DNA from: Paenibacillus sp. R14(2021)
Lineage (GTDB): Bacteria; Bacillota; Bacilli; Paenibacillales; Paenibacillaceae
Direction: 5' to 3'
Length of the DNA stretch: 64,000 nt
Assembly (NCBI RefSeq): GCF_019431355.1
Contig: NZ_CP080269.1
Location: 2,903,501 to 2,967,500 of the forward strand
How positions within the stretch are numbered: the stretch's first letter is position 1; each line of letters begins with the position of its first letter. The translations under genes were made by a program, and so were the position numbers. Below are positions 1-9,700 of this stretch, in pieces. The notes under the pieces were generated by a model that did not search any database, was not told the DNA's origin, and worked only from the letters and a program-made list of their open reading frames with translations.

Positions 1-1
1 G

Positions 2-1219
2 CTGTTCTCGCTCTACATCGACGGTGAAATCCCGCGCGATGACCTGAAGAAGCTCGTCGATGACAGCTACGGCACGTTCCGCGACGACGAAGTCACGCCG
101 GTGCGCCGTGTAAGCAACAGCCTGCACATCCTGGAGCTATTCCACGGCCCGACGTTCGCGTTCAAGGATATCGCCCTTCAATTTCTCGGCAACCTCTACT
201 CTTATATCTCGCAGAAGCACAATTCGACGATTCATATTCTCGGCGCAACCTCCGGCGATACAGGCGCATCCGCCATCGAAGGCGTGCGCGGTAAAGAAGG
301 CATCCGCATCTGCATTCTTCATCCGCACGGCAAGGTAAGCAAGGTGCAGGAGCTGCAGATGACCACGGTCGACGACGCAAACGTGCTTAATCTAGCCGTT
401 GACGGCAATTTCGACGATTGCCAACGGATCATCAAGGAATTGTTCGCGGACGTTGCGTTCAAGCAGCGCTACCATCTGCGCGCGATCAACTCCATCAACA
501 TCGCCCGAATTCTGGCGCAGACGGTTTATTACTTCTATGCCTACTTCCAGCTTGCCAAGCAGGGCCAAGGCGAGAAGGTTAACTTCAGCGTGCCGACCGG
601 CAACTTCGGCGATATCTTCGCAGGCTATATGGCCAAGCGGATGGGACTGCCGATTCACAAGCTGATTCTGGCGACGAACGAGAACAACATCCTGGAGCGC
701 TTCGTGACAGAAGGCGTGTATCAGCCCGGCGAATTCCGCGGCACGCACAGCCCGTCGATGGACATCCAGGTCGCGAGCAATTTCGAGCGCTACCTGTATT
801 ATTTGAACGGCGAAGATGCCGGCACCGTATCTGCGCTGATGAGCGACTTCAAGCGTGATGGACGGATCGTCATTGCCGGTGAGGCGCTCAAGCAAGTTCA
901 AACCGATTTTGAAGCCTACGGCGTTCAGAACGACGAGTGTCTGAGCACGATCAGCAGCTATTATTCGGATTACAGCTATTTGCTGGATCCGCACACGGCT
1001 TGCGGCGTCGCCGCGGCACAAAGATATACGGCGGACGACGAAGTGACGGTCGCATTATCGACCGCGCACCCGGCCAAGTTCGATGAGGCGATCCAACTCA
1101 TTAACATTAAGCAGACGGCACCTTCGCAGATTCAGGCGCTGTCAGGCAAGCCTCAGTTCCAAACGCGCGTAGCGGGAACGAACGAAGCTGTGGCTGAGCA
1201 GCTGCTCGCGTTTTTCTAA
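2..1219 (+). CDS. thrC: Threonine synthase, 5' end outside window
   Basis: PLP enzyme of the cytoplasm converting O-phosphohomoserine to threonine. The reading frame is open from base 2, so the N-terminus (several tens of residues) lies upstream of the window; a GTG at 101 is internal, not the start. Seen: the PLP-lysine motif HGPTFAFKD (lysine codon at 164-166), the phosphate/PLP loop TSGDTGASA, and NFGDIFAGY. These are the hallmarks of the long threonine synthase class. It is followed directly by a rho-independent terminator, so it is a monocistronic gene or the last gene of its operon. Symbol assigned from these family motifs. Confidence 0.93.
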   Translation: MFSLYIDGEIPRDDLKKLVDDSYGTFRDDEVTPVRRVSNSLHILELFHGPTFAFKDIALQFLGNLYSYISQKHNSTIHILGATSGDTGASAIEGVRGKEGIRICILHPHGKVSKVQELQMTTVDDANVLNLAVDGNFDDCQRIIKELFADVAFKQRYHLRAINSINIARILAQTVYYFYAYFQLAKQGQGEKVNFSVPTGNFGDIFAGYMAKRMGLPIHKLILATNENNILERFVTEGVYQPGEFRGTHSPSMDIQVASNFERYLYYLNGEDAGTVSALMSDFKRDGRIVIAGEALKQVQTDFEAYGVQNDECLSTISSYYSDYSYLLDPHTACGVAAAQRYTADDEVTVALSTAHPAKFDEAIQLINIKQTAPSQIQALSGKPQFQTRVAGTNEAVAEQLLAFF

Positions 1220-1241
1220 ATCGTGATACATCGAACATACA

Positions 1242-1285
1242 AACAGCTCCCGGCGGGATATCCGCTTGGGAGCTGTTCTTATTTT
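1242..1285 (+). terminator. Terminator of thrC
   Basis: Perfect 10-bp stem AACAGCTCCC (1242-1251) with GGGAGCTGTT (1268-1277), followed by a T-rich tail, 22 nt after the thrC stop codon. Confidence 0.85.
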
Positions 1286-1300
1286 AATGCGCTTATGGGC

Positions 1301-1345
1301 AAAAAGAGACAGGCCGTGCAGCTTGGCTGCTCGGCCTGTTGTCTC
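1301..1345 (-). terminator. Terminator of the sugar-acid operon (minus strand)
   Basis: GAGACAGGCCG (1306-1316) pairs with CGGCCTGTTGTCTC across a short loop, with a small bulge. On the minus strand it is followed by TTTTT (1305-1301). It lies 27 nt beyond the stop of the enolase-superfamily gene at 1372. Confidence 0.8.
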
Positions 1346-1371
1346 TCTGATGATCCGCTATGAATAGCTGC

Positions 1372-2469
1372 CTACTTTACCCGATACTCGTCGAAATACC
1401 GCGGGATGATCGTTGTCGAAGCGCCGGGCTGCTGCGGCAGCACGTAGAAGCCGTCCTTCACCGTAGCCGGTTCTTCGAAAATATGGCGAATCCACGGGAT
1501 GTACTCCAGCATGACCGCGCCTTGCGTAGCAGCTACGAGATGCTGATGGATTTGGCCCATATCGCCGACATGCGGGCACACCGGAAGGTCATGCGCCGCG
1601 GCAAGTCCCGCTACCTGCAGCCATTCCGTGATGCCGCCAACGCGGGTCACGTCGACCTGTACGTACTCGATGGCACCCTGCGCGATATAGTCGCGGAACG
1701 CGTATTTGTTGTACACATGCTCGCCGAGCGCGATCGGCACGTTCAACTCGTCCGCCAGCTTGCGGTGTCCCGCGATATCGTCCGGATTCAGCGGCTCTTC
1801 CAGCCAGATCAGATCGAATTGCTCCAGCTTCTTGCCCCATGTCATCGCGGTCGTAATGTTCCACTGCTGGTTGACGTCGATCATGAGGCCGATATCGTCG
1901 CCGATCGCGCGGCGCACGGCCTGCACGCGGTCGAAGTCTTCGCGCGGGTCGGGCTTGCCGACCTTCATCTTCACGGCCGTGAAGCCGGAGTCCAGGATGG
2001 CGCCCATGTCCGAGATCAAGCGCTCCTTGCTCCAGTTCAGCCAGCCGCCGTTCGTGTTGTACGCTTTAATGCCGTTCGGCTTATGTCCGCCCAGGTACTG
2101 CCAGAGCGGCTTGTTTGCCGCCTTGGACATGATGTCCCACAGCGCGATATCGACGGCTGCGAGCGCCATATGCGTGACGCCCGCGCGGCCGATCCAGTGC
2201 ATCGGACCGAAGCGCAGCTCGTCCCAGATTTGTTTGACCATGAACGGATCCTTGCCGATGAGAGCCGGCGCATAATAGCGGTCGATCGTATCGGCGATCA
2301 TCTCGTCGCCTTTGGCGCATGTTCCGGTATAGCCGTAGCCCGTGAAGCCCTCGTCCGTCTCAATCCGGACGCCCGTCACTCCCCAATGGGTCGCGGCGTT
2401 AATAGCATCGGTGATGGGCGGCGTGATTGGTACATGCAGGATGAAGCTTTTTGCGCTCGTGATTTTCAT
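1372..2469 (-). CDS. Mandelate racemase/muconate lactonizing enzyme family sugar-acid dehydratase
   Basis: Enolase-superfamily protein of 365 residues, the usual family length. Visible active-site residues match mandelate racemase numbering shifted by 3: KMK at 167-169 (general base), metal ligands D198, E224 and E250, and the Asp-His dyad D273/H300. The His-Asp plus KxK set indicates the mandelate racemase subgroup, most members of which dehydrate acid sugars; the substrate cannot be read from sequence. ATG is preceded by GGAGGA. It is the last gene of a GntR-controlled unit and follows a broken dehydrogenase, so I infer a role in aldonic or uronic acid catabolism. Confidence 0.85.
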   Translation of the reverse strand: MKITSAKSFILHVPITPPITDAINAATHWGVTGVRIETDEGFTGYGYTGTCAKGDEMIADTIDRYYAPALIGKDPFMVKQIWDELRFGPMHWIGRAGVTHMALAAVDIALWDIMSKAANKPLWQYLGGHKPNGIKAYNTNGGWLNWSKERLISDMGAILDSGFTAVKMKVGKPDPREDFDRVQAVRRAIGDDIGLMIDVNQQWNITTAMTWGKKLEQFDLIWLEEPLNPDDIAGHRKLADELNVPIALGEHVYNKYAFRDYIAQGAIEYVQVDVTRVGGITEWLQVAGLAAAHDLPVCPHVGDMGQIHQHLVAATQGAVMLEYIPWIRHIFEEPATVKDGFYVLPQQPGASTTIIPRYFDEYRVK

Positions 2470-2506
2470 GGTCGTTCCTCCAAGTCGATGAATGAGATGA
2501 ATAGAA

Positions 2507-3075
2507 TTAATAGCCGAGCGAGGCGCCTCCGTCTACCGGCAATGCAACGCCTGTTACAAAATGGGACAAGCTGCTGCCGAGGAACAACGCGGCATCCGCG
2601 ATTTCTTCCGGCTTAGCCGACCTGCCGAGCGGGTACATGTCGTTCAAGCTTTGGCGAGTTGCCTGCGGATCGTGCTGCTCGCCGATCCATTTCTCCAGCA
2701 GCGGCGTTGATACGCCGGCCGGACAGATGCAATTGACTCCAACGCCGTCAGCCGCATAGTCTAGCGCAAGTGACTTCGTCATGGCGACGATCGCGCCTTT
2801 CGTCGATGCGTAAGCCGCGTTCTGCTTCTGGCCGATCAAGCCGTTTAAGGACGCCAGGAGCGAACCTCGCTCTCGTTCGAGACGTCCACGCGGTATGCGG
2901 TTGCTGACCCCGCGCCGTATGCAGCGTTGATGTCTTCCGCTGTTCGCAGCGAGTTCCGCTCGTCGATATCCGCCAGCATGACGATTCCGCCTTCTTCCGC
3001 GAAACGTTTCGCGGTCACCTCTCCGATGCCGGAACCGCCGCCGGTAATGACACAAATTTTCCCATGCAGAAGCAT
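2507..3075 (-). pseudogene. Short-chain dehydrogenase/reductase, internally deleted and frameshifted
   Basis: Two reading frames together look like one SDR protein. The N-terminal frame (from ATG at 3075) carries the cofactor loop TGGGSGIG and an acidic residue at the end of the second strand, runs to VDVSNESEVR, then stops. The second frame resumes with ASLNGLIGQ, the catalytic YASTK and a normal C-terminus PVDGGASLGY. The junction is near 2858-2864. Compared with a usual SDR of about 250 residues, about 65 residues, including the NNAG motif, are gone and the frame is shifted. The catalytic Ser (13 residues before Tyr) survives at the junction. Probably non-functional. Confidence 0.82.
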
Positions 3076-3119
3076 GCTACCTGCACCTGTCCTTACGAAA
3101 TTTAGCTGTTCTGAAAAAG

Positions 3120-3160
3120 ATAAATCGTGTATGATTCAAATAATATCATACACGATTTAT
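3120..3160. promoter_or_regulatory. Perfect inverted repeat, probable GntR operator
   Basis: Two perfect 16-bp arms, ATAAATCGTGTATGAT (3120-3135) and its reverse complement (3145-3160), separated by 9 bp. The core TGTATGAT/ATCATACA resembles sites bound by FCD-type GntR regulators. It overlaps the -10 element of the promoter read toward the dehydrogenase and enolase genes and lies just downstream of the gntR gene, so repression by the adjacent regulator is the simple reading. A run TCTTTTT follows on the minus strand, so the hairpin could also attenuate read-through from gntR. Confidence 0.8.
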
Positions 3161-3167
3161 AAGTCAA
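3140..3167 (-). promoter_or_regulatory. SigA-type promoter for the sugar-acid unit
   Basis: On the minus strand, TTGACT (3167-3162), a 16-bp spacer, then TATTAT (3145-3140). It points toward the SDR pseudogene start at 3075. The -10 lies inside the 41-bp inverted repeat. Confidence 0.7.
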
Positions 3168-3184
3168 TAGAACCGCGCAAATGA

Positions 3185-3838
3185 TTATGCAAACGATTCG
3201 CGCAGTCTTTTATGAGCATTTTGCAAGTGAACCCGCATCGCTTCGACAGCTCTTTCCGTATCCTCGTCAAGCAGTGCCTGCACGATTGCCTCATGCTCGG
3301 TTCGTTCGGCTGGAAGCTCGATTTTGTAGTGATGCACGTTTAAATACCGATAGATTCGTTCAATTAACGAGGTCACGAGGCGCAGCAAGTTCATGTTGTC
3401 CGCATAAGCTAGCAATGTGCCATGCAGCCCTTCATTCATGCGCAGCATTCTGCCTTCCTCCTCGTTCGCCGCGGATACTTCAGGCGGCTGGGCCAGCTCT
3501 TCCAAGATCTTGTGCAGGACCGGCTTCGGCAGACGCGGCGCCGCATTCCGGATCGACAGCTCCTCAAGCGACTTGCGAATCTCGAAGATTTCGTCAATGT
3601 CCTTCAAGTTCATCTCCGCAACGAACATGCCTTTGAACGGAACGACGGTTACGAACCCTTCCGAGGAGAGACGAAACAGCGCTTCCCGGATCGGAATATT
3701 GCTGACGCCGAGATCGCGTGCCAGTTTATCGATGTTGATGCGATCGCCGGCAGCCATATCGTGCGTGATGATTTTTTGCTTTAACAAGACATGCAGCTCG
3801 TCGGTCAGCACGTAACGGCTTAATTGATTTTTAGGCAT
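3185..3838 (-). CDS. GntR family (FadR/FCD subfamily) transcriptional regulator
   Basis: About 217 residues. The N-terminal winged helix-turn-helix is visible: LARDLGVSNIPIREALFRL followed by EGFVTVVPFKGMFV. The all-helical C-terminal part has the H/D-rich pattern of FCD ligand-binding domains, which typically sense organic or sugar acids. An in-frame GTG at 3847 is possible, but ATG at 3838 has the better spacing from AAGGTGG. It is encoded immediately upstream of, and in the same direction as, the dehydrogenase/enolase unit and next to a matching operator, so I infer it represses that unit. Confidence 0.87.
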   Translation of the reverse strand: MPKNQLSRYVLTDELHVLLKQKIITHDMAAGDRINIDKLARDLGVSNIPIREALFRLSSEGFVTVVPFKGMFVAEMNLKDIDEIFEIRKSLEELSIRNAAPRLPKPVLHKILEELAQPPEVSAANEEEGRMLRMNEGLHGTLLAYADNMNLLRLVTSLIERIYRYLNVHHYKIELPAERTEHEAIVQALLDEDTERAVEAMRVHLQNAHKRLRESFA

Positions 3839-3892
3839 AAGGTCCACCTTGTCGTTTGACTTTAGCGTTAATTATAGCATCTATCGGGCTTG

Positions 3893-3940
3893 ATAAAAAC
3901 TAAACGAGGAGAATGACTCCGCTGCTTGTCATTCATCCTC
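3893..3940 (-). terminator. Terminator after isomerase-like gene
   Basis: GAGGAGAATGAC (3906-3917) pairs with GTCATTCATCCTC (3928-3940) with one bulge. The minus-strand exit sequence is T-rich (GTTTAGTTTTTA). It lies 60 nt past the stop at 4002 and just upstream of gntR. Confidence 0.7.
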
Positions 3941-4001
3941 GCCGCAGGTAATGCCATACCGAACAGTATGCAGAGCTCTATTGTTCTATTCAGCTTGCCG
4001 A

Positions 4002-4874
4002 CTACGCTTCATGCCACAGCCGCTCTAAGTTACGCAGCCCAATCGCCGTCGCCGAGGCGCTTTCTTCCAAGCCTTCGAATTCCAGCGTCAAGTACCCGTC
4101 ATAACCGGACTGCTTCACAAGCTTCAGCAGGCTGCGCACAGGCAGATCGCCTTGGCCGAATATGGCGCCGCGCAGATAGTTTCCATTCACGGTGCGAAAC
4201 CATTGGCCTTCGCCGGGGTCCTGATCGAACGGACGGTAATAGAAATCCTTGACGTGAATGATCGACGCGTAAGGGAGATTTTTGGCCGTGCCGACCATAG
4301 GCGACTCGTCCACGCATAGAAAATTGCCGATATCGAGTACCGTCTTGAAATTGCGGCGGCCGACCTCCTCCAATACATGCTGAACCCGGTCGCTGTGCTG
4401 TACGCCCCAGCCATGGTTTTCGATGTTCGTCGTGATGCCGAATTGATCGGCATAGTCCGCGATCCGCTTGCTGCCTTCCGCGATTTGCGCAAGATTCCTG
4501 TGGAAATGGGCAATGCTCGCTTGCTCGTGCGGGATCGTGAACAGCACGACATCATGCCGCATGGACCGAATACCCATGCGCTGGAGCAGGTCGACATGCT
4601 GCTTCAACCGATCAATCTCGGCTTCAAAATCCGCTGCCGTTTCATGAACAAAATTTGCCGGGAGCGCATAATTCGAAAGCGCGAGCCCTAACTCGTGGGC
4701 CTTGCGGCGGACTTGTTCCGCCAGCTCCGCATCATCAACCAACGAATAACCGTAAGGAACAAGCTCAACATGCGCGCAGCCCTGCGCTTTCGCCCATTCC
4801 AGAACGTCGATTACGCTCATGTCTTTGCTGCGCAGCTTGTCCACCAAACAATACGTGCTTATGCCGATTTTCAT
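4002..4874 (-). CDS. Sugar phosphate isomerase/epimerase family protein (xylose-isomerase-like TIM barrel)
   Basis: About 290 residues starting MKIGISTY; the ATG at 4874 has AAGG 6 nt upstream and is preferred over an in-frame codon at 4889. Motifs of the AP-endonuclease-2/xylose isomerase-like barrel are spread along the chain: VELVPYG, ENHGWG, VLDIGNF, IHVKDF and TLEFEGLE, which provide the usual Glu/Asp/His metal ligands. Members isomerise or epimerise sugars, or act on 3-keto sugars and inosose. It stands upstream of the GntR unit on the same strand but is separated from it by a terminator. Substrate unknown. Confidence 0.82.
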   Translation of the reverse strand: MKIGISTYCLVDKLRSKDMSVIDVLEWAKAQGCAHVELVPYGYSLVDDAELAEQVRRKAHELGLALSNYALPANFVHETAADFEAEIDRLKQHVDLLQRMGIRSMRHDVVLFTIPHEQASIAHFHRNLAQIAEGSKRIADYADQFGITTNIENHGWGVQHSDRVQHVLEEVGRRNFKTVLDIGNFLCVDESPMVGTAKNLPYASIIHVKDFYYRPFDQDPGEGQWFRTVNGNYLRGAIFGQGDLPVRSLLKLVKQSGYDGYLTLEFEGLEESASATAIGLRNLERLWHEA

Positions 4875-4921
4875 GTACCTTCGCTCCATTCAGGTTGATC
4901 GACTGCGTGACTTTCAGCAGG

Positions 4922-6694
4922 CTACTCCTTCAACTTCGCCTTTCGCTGCCCCAGTTCCTCCCGCCAGCGCGCAATAAAGCGGTTCTGTTCGACCAACTCA
5001 CTCAAAACAGTGATCGATGCCTCTCGAGAACCTTGCATCCATAACAAATCGCTCTTCAGCTTCCGATACCAAATCTGCTCCGGATATAGGGAAAGCGCCT
5101 TCTCGTTCTCGCTGACCGCAACCTCCAAATAACGCCGATCGCGGCTGCTTTCATATTCGCGCAGATACAATCTGGCGATGCGGTCATGAATGCGATCGGA
5201 GAAAATCGCTGCAGACGCGCTCCGGTTCAACAGATGAATGGCATCCGCTTTGCGATTCTCCGCAATCGCCCGCTCGGCGGACAGCTGGAGCTGTTCGGAT
5301 GTCAGCAGGAAGGCCGCGATGATCAGCATTCCCGCTGCAATCAGGCTAACGATGCCCTTTACGGTAAATGAAGCGCCTGATTTGACTACAGTCGCTGCGG
5401 CTGAAGAAGGAGACGCTCCCAGAATGAACAATAGACCAAGTAGATAAGGAAACGATAACGAGAAGTCGACCAGGCTGTGCAAGAGCAGCGCGCAGCACGC
5501 CAGCAGGCGAAGCTGATCGTACTTCGCTTCAATGCCTACCTTATGCTTGGCAGCGGCGAAACCTCGTATGACTAGCCAGACACAAGCCGCTGCGAAGATT
5601 AGGAAACCACTAATCCCAACTTCAACCATGAGCTGCAAAGGCTGACTATGAATATACGCTGTGAAATACGAGGCCGATTGATATTGGTATTGCAAATAAT
5701 TCCACGCACCGGCTCCAAAGCCCCAAACCGGCGAGTCTGCAACCATTGACCAAGCATCCCGGTAGTAGTCGAGCCGTGTGAAGCCCTCGCCCGTACGGGA
5801 CCCGATCGTGCTCCAGCGCTCGATAATGCCGGGGCCAAAGTACAGGGCAAGGAACACGACTACGAGCCCCGCCGCGAGGAGCGTCAACCTGGCATAACGC
5901 GATGATAGCGTCAAGTCCGATAGTCGGAAACCGAGAACGAAAACAGCCAGAACAGGCAGCATCAGGAGCGCGGAACCATCGAATGCCCCTGCCACGGCTA
6001 AGCCCATTGCGGCATTGGCGAAGGAACGAAGCCACAGCAAGCGGATGCTGCCCCTGCTCCAGAAGAACATCATCGCGAACGCGGCAAAGCTCAGCGCGAG
6101 CACTGTCCGAGATTCGGTCAAATAGATACCGGCGGTGCACAGGAAAATCGGGATCTGGAGCCATTTGGAGCCGGATACGCCTCTTACGGATAAAGCAACA
6201 GACATGATGATGCCGATCAGCAGCAGAATGGCATAGCCGTTGGCATAATCAATAAAACCCGCCAGACGGCCGTCGACGTATCGATTAGCTGCCGCTCCAA
6301 TCGGTACGGACAAGCCCGTGAGCCACACCCAAGCTGTCCAAATCCGTTGCATCGGCTGCGAGGCCGCTGAGCGTGCGATTACATAGAGGGGGATGAGCAT
6401 AGCCGTTCTGAGCAAGCCGTTTAACGCTTCGTAACGATCATTACCGTAGGCGATACTCGCCGCGTACATCGCCGTTAGCGCCAGCAGGAGGTACACGATC
6501 ATATCCTGCTGCAGCCCTCTGCGGAGCAAGTGCAATATAAAGCCTAGTGAGACCACAATAGTAGCTATAGTAAATTCGGTCTCAAAGATGAATCCCCGGA
6601 AAAAAGGACCGCAAAGCATAAAAAGCATGAGTGTGATTGTTCCGACATGAAGCGTACGGACGGTGGAGTCCTTTACCATGGCTGTATCATCCAT
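4922..6694 (-). CDS. O-antigen ligase-like polytopic membrane protein
   Basis: 590 residues with roughly ten or more hydrophobic segments in the first 440 residues. A central extracytoplasmic loop has the Wzy_C-type signature WGFGAGAWNY followed by a HSQPLQLMVEVG stretch; a soluble C-terminal tail of about 130 residues looks helical and TPR-like. Family members transfer lipid-linked glycans or polymerise them; in S-layer bacteria such proteins attach O-glycans to the S-layer protein. It follows the large SLH protein gene on the same strand, with a terminator between. No good ribosome binding site is seen before the ATG at 6694, so the start is uncertain. Confidence 0.82.
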   Translation of the reverse strand: MDDTAMVKDSTVRTLHVGTITLMLFMLCGPFFRGFIFETEFTIATIVVSLGFILHLLRRGLQQDMIVYLLLALTAMYAASIAYGNDRYEALNGLLRTAMLIPLYVIARSAASQPMQRIWTAWVWLTGLSVPIGAAANRYVDGRLAGFIDYANGYAILLLIGIIMSVALSVRGVSGSKWLQIPIFLCTAGIYLTESRTVLALSFAAFAMMFFWSRGSIRLLWLRSFANAAMGLAVAGAFDGSALLMLPVLAVFVLGFRLSDLTLSSRYARLTLLAAGLVVVFLALYFGPGIIERWSTIGSRTGEGFTRLDYYRDAWSMVADSPVWGFGAGAWNYLQYQYQSASYFTAYIHSQPLQLMVEVGISGFLIFAAACVWLVIRGFAAAKHKVGIEAKYDQLRLLACCALLLHSLVDFSLSFPYLLGLLFILGASPSSAAATVVKSGASFTVKGIVSLIAAGMLIIAAFLLTSEQLQLSAERAIAENRKADAIHLLNRSASAAIFSDRIHDRIARLYLREYESSRDRRYLEVAVSENEKALSLYPEQIWYRKLKSDLLWMQGSREASITVLSELVEQNRFIARWREELGQRKAKLKE

Positions 6695-6710
6695 TTCTAG
6701 TTCGAGAATA

Positions 6711-6740
6711 CGGGAAGAGACCCGATTGCTCGGGTCCCTG
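6711..6740 (-). terminator. Hairpin after the SLH protein gene
   Basis: GAGACCCGA (6717-6725) and TCGGGTCCC (6729-6737) form a 9-bp stem with one mismatch and a 3-nt loop, 10 nt beyond the stop at 6747. The T-run is weak, so it may be only a partial terminator. Confidence 0.5.
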
Positions 6741-6746
6741 TCTTCT

Positions 6747-9700
6747 TTATCGGTCTGTCTGTTTGAGTAAATTAGCGAGCATCTTCGCAGCTTCCGCGCG
6801 TGTTGCCATATCTTTGGGATTAAACATGCCTTTGCTGTCGCCCTGAATTAATTCATTCGACAAGGCAATTCCAACGGCATCTACCGCCCAAGAGCTAATT
6901 TGGGCCGCGTCTTTGAACGTTACACCCTGGGATGCCGATGAATCGGTATGCTGGAGCTTCAGTGCGTTCGCGAGAATCACTGCCATTTCTTCTCTCGTGA
7001 TGGACTTATTCGGCGCGAACGTATCGGCGCTTACGCCTTTGATGAGGTGATGCTCGTAAGCAGCAGCCACAGCCGAAGCATACCAAGCGTTGACCGGCAC
7101 ATCCTTGAAGCTTGCTGACTGATCCGACGTCAAGCCAAGCGCATGCACGAGCATCGATGTGAACTCGGCGCGGGTTACCGTTTTGTTCGGTGCGAACGTA
7201 TCTGGCGTGATACCCTTAACGATTTGTTTAGCTGCGAGCGATTCGATAGCATCATGCGCCCAGAACGTCGCGCTGACGTCCTTGAAGGACTTATGCAGTT
7301 CCAGTACGCCGTATGTACTGAAATGGCTGACCTCCGCGATTAGCTTGCCATTCTCCAGACGAGCAGGTACATAGGTAAGGCTGCCGTCTTCCGCGATGTA
7401 ATAGACGTTAGTCAAATGTTTATCCGCATCAGCATCCAATTCAAACGTGAGCGTAATCGGCTCATTGAACGTGGAAAGCACGATCGGTGAACCGTCTTTG
7501 GCCGTGATCGACAGCTTGAACGCGTATACGGTGCCGGCGGGTTGAACATCCGTTTCGTCCGTCGACTTCACGGCGCCAGCCAACTCGGCATCACTAACGG
7601 GCTTCATGGACAACGTAATCTGCGCATCGGCCAGCTTATCCTTACCAACCAAATTAGCAAGCTGCTCCAGTACGGCTGGCGGGAGCGAGGCTTTGCCGTG
7701 AGATCCTTCAAGCTCAATTGTGTCTTTCGCGCCGTCGCCGCTTAGGATGCTTGCAGGTATGATCGCGATTTCTTTGTCTTTCATCTGCAGCGTGACAGTA
7801 CCGTTCACTGGAGCCGGGACATCCTCGGCCTTGAAGGTAATGGAATTCGGCGCTTCTGCATTCGTATCTTCGCCGCCTGGAAGCATGACGCCGCCTCCGC
7901 CTCCACCGCCAGGGGATCCTCCCCCAGGATTGCTGCCTACCGTGAATGAATTCGTCAATACGGCTTCTTCATTCGGGCCAACAGGTTGACTGAAAGTGAT
8001 GGAATACGTGCCGTCGGCCAGTGTTTTAGAGATTTCAAAACCGTCCATCCAGTAGTAGGTCAGCGCTTCATAGACTTTCTTTTGGCTGCTGTCCCTTAAG
8101 GTAACGATGCCTGGTACGCTGCTATAATATCCGCTTCTCTTTACATCAATTTCCTCCAACTTCAAATCGCCGCTTACGAATTCTGGCTGGGCCTTTATTA
8201 CGACTCGCCCGTTCTCCATCCGTTGAGCAATCTTTAACGAGGACTTGGATGAATCCACATGACCCGTGAACGGAATGACCGTATCTTGTTGTAAATTATA
8301 GGAGCTGCGTGTCGTCCAGAATAGCTGCCACGGTTCTTCTTCAATGCTGCTCGTTTCCGTACCAATACGAAACTGTTGCCTGCCCGTACTTACATACGCT
8401 TTGTCCAGCAAGGTTCCCCAGGAATAATAGCCATAGGAATACCATGGCGACGAGGAAATTGAATCAATCGATTGAAAGAGTCGACTATCCTGCAGCTTCA
8501 GAAGATGCGTGCCTGGATCTGTGATTGTCGGTTTCCCAGTAGAGCGGTCAACATGAACCTGACGGATTAAGTTGTACGCCGTCGATGCACCGTCCGAGCC
8601 GGAGAGCAAAATCCTGAAATCTTGTGGATTCATAACAATTTTAGGCATCGTAAAACTGTCATAGTACCCATAATTATTAATACTCGCAGTGAAGCGTTTA
8701 TCCTCGAATCCAATCACCGGAAACTCCAATTGAATCGTACGAACTTGAAAATCGCTAGGAAGATCTCTCAACTTCGGAGCAACTGTGACAACTGACGAAG
8801 GAGCATCGATCTTCTGAAGATTTGAAATCTGATCTCCCGTCAACACCAATTGATTGTAATACATCACTTGTTCCCCATCTGATGACTTCAGAAAAAGTTG
8901 TACATGCAGGGCATACTTCTTATCGGGAATCAAATTACCCACCCCGGAAATACTTAATTCACCATTACTTACCCACATGTTAACATCTACCATGTCTCCA
9001 TCAAGCTGCTGTAGTTGCGCGCTGCCGTATAAGCTGTATAACTCATAGCCAGCTGGCAAAGTGATTGGAATTTGCCTGTCAGTGCCCCCGTAAGAGGCAA
9101 CTTGCGCTTGCCCCGTCAATGCAATAACGTCCGATGGAAAGTTTTGGTTTTCCAGCTTTAGGGCATAGCTGCCTGGCTGATTCGGCATGTCAAAATGAAC
9201 GTCTAGTGGAGAAGAGGTATGAGCCCCATCGCCCACTGTTTGATCGGATTGATCATAGAGTTGATAATCCAGAACGGAGCTGCCTGCTGCTCGATTTCCT
9301 GCATTCGGCTGATCATCGGATTCATAGATAAGCGTGCCCTGGTCATCACTTATAGTCATGACTTTCTTCTGCCCGCCAATTCCAGCCGTGAAAGGAATCC
9401 CCGTCGACTCGATTCGATCTGCAATCTTCGCTACCGTTACTGGAGAAACATCTTGCAGCTGATTATCAAGTTTATCCCTATAATCAGTATAGACACGGCT
9501 GTTCAATTGACCTGCACTGAAAAACTGTGTATCAGTCCTGCGATTAATGAAATCGTGACCGATTCCAAGAGTCGTACTTCCATTAACCACACCTAAATGC
9601 TTACTGAACGAATATCTGTAGCCATCGGATTCTACGTAATAAGAGGCCGTAATATCCGTTCCTTTCGTTACCATATACCGGTCCGCAAACTGTTTTTGCC

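Noticed and set aside
1360..2616. Long plus-strand open frame of 418 codons
   Set aside because: Antisense to the enolase-family gene, which has all active-site residues; composition (Arg/His/Asp-rich) is typical of a GC-rich shadow frame.
7880..7935. CRISPR or tandem repeat at a GC-rich tract
   Set aside because: It encodes the Gly/Pro hinge of the SLH protein; no spaced identical repeats. No CRISPR array was found anywhere in the window.
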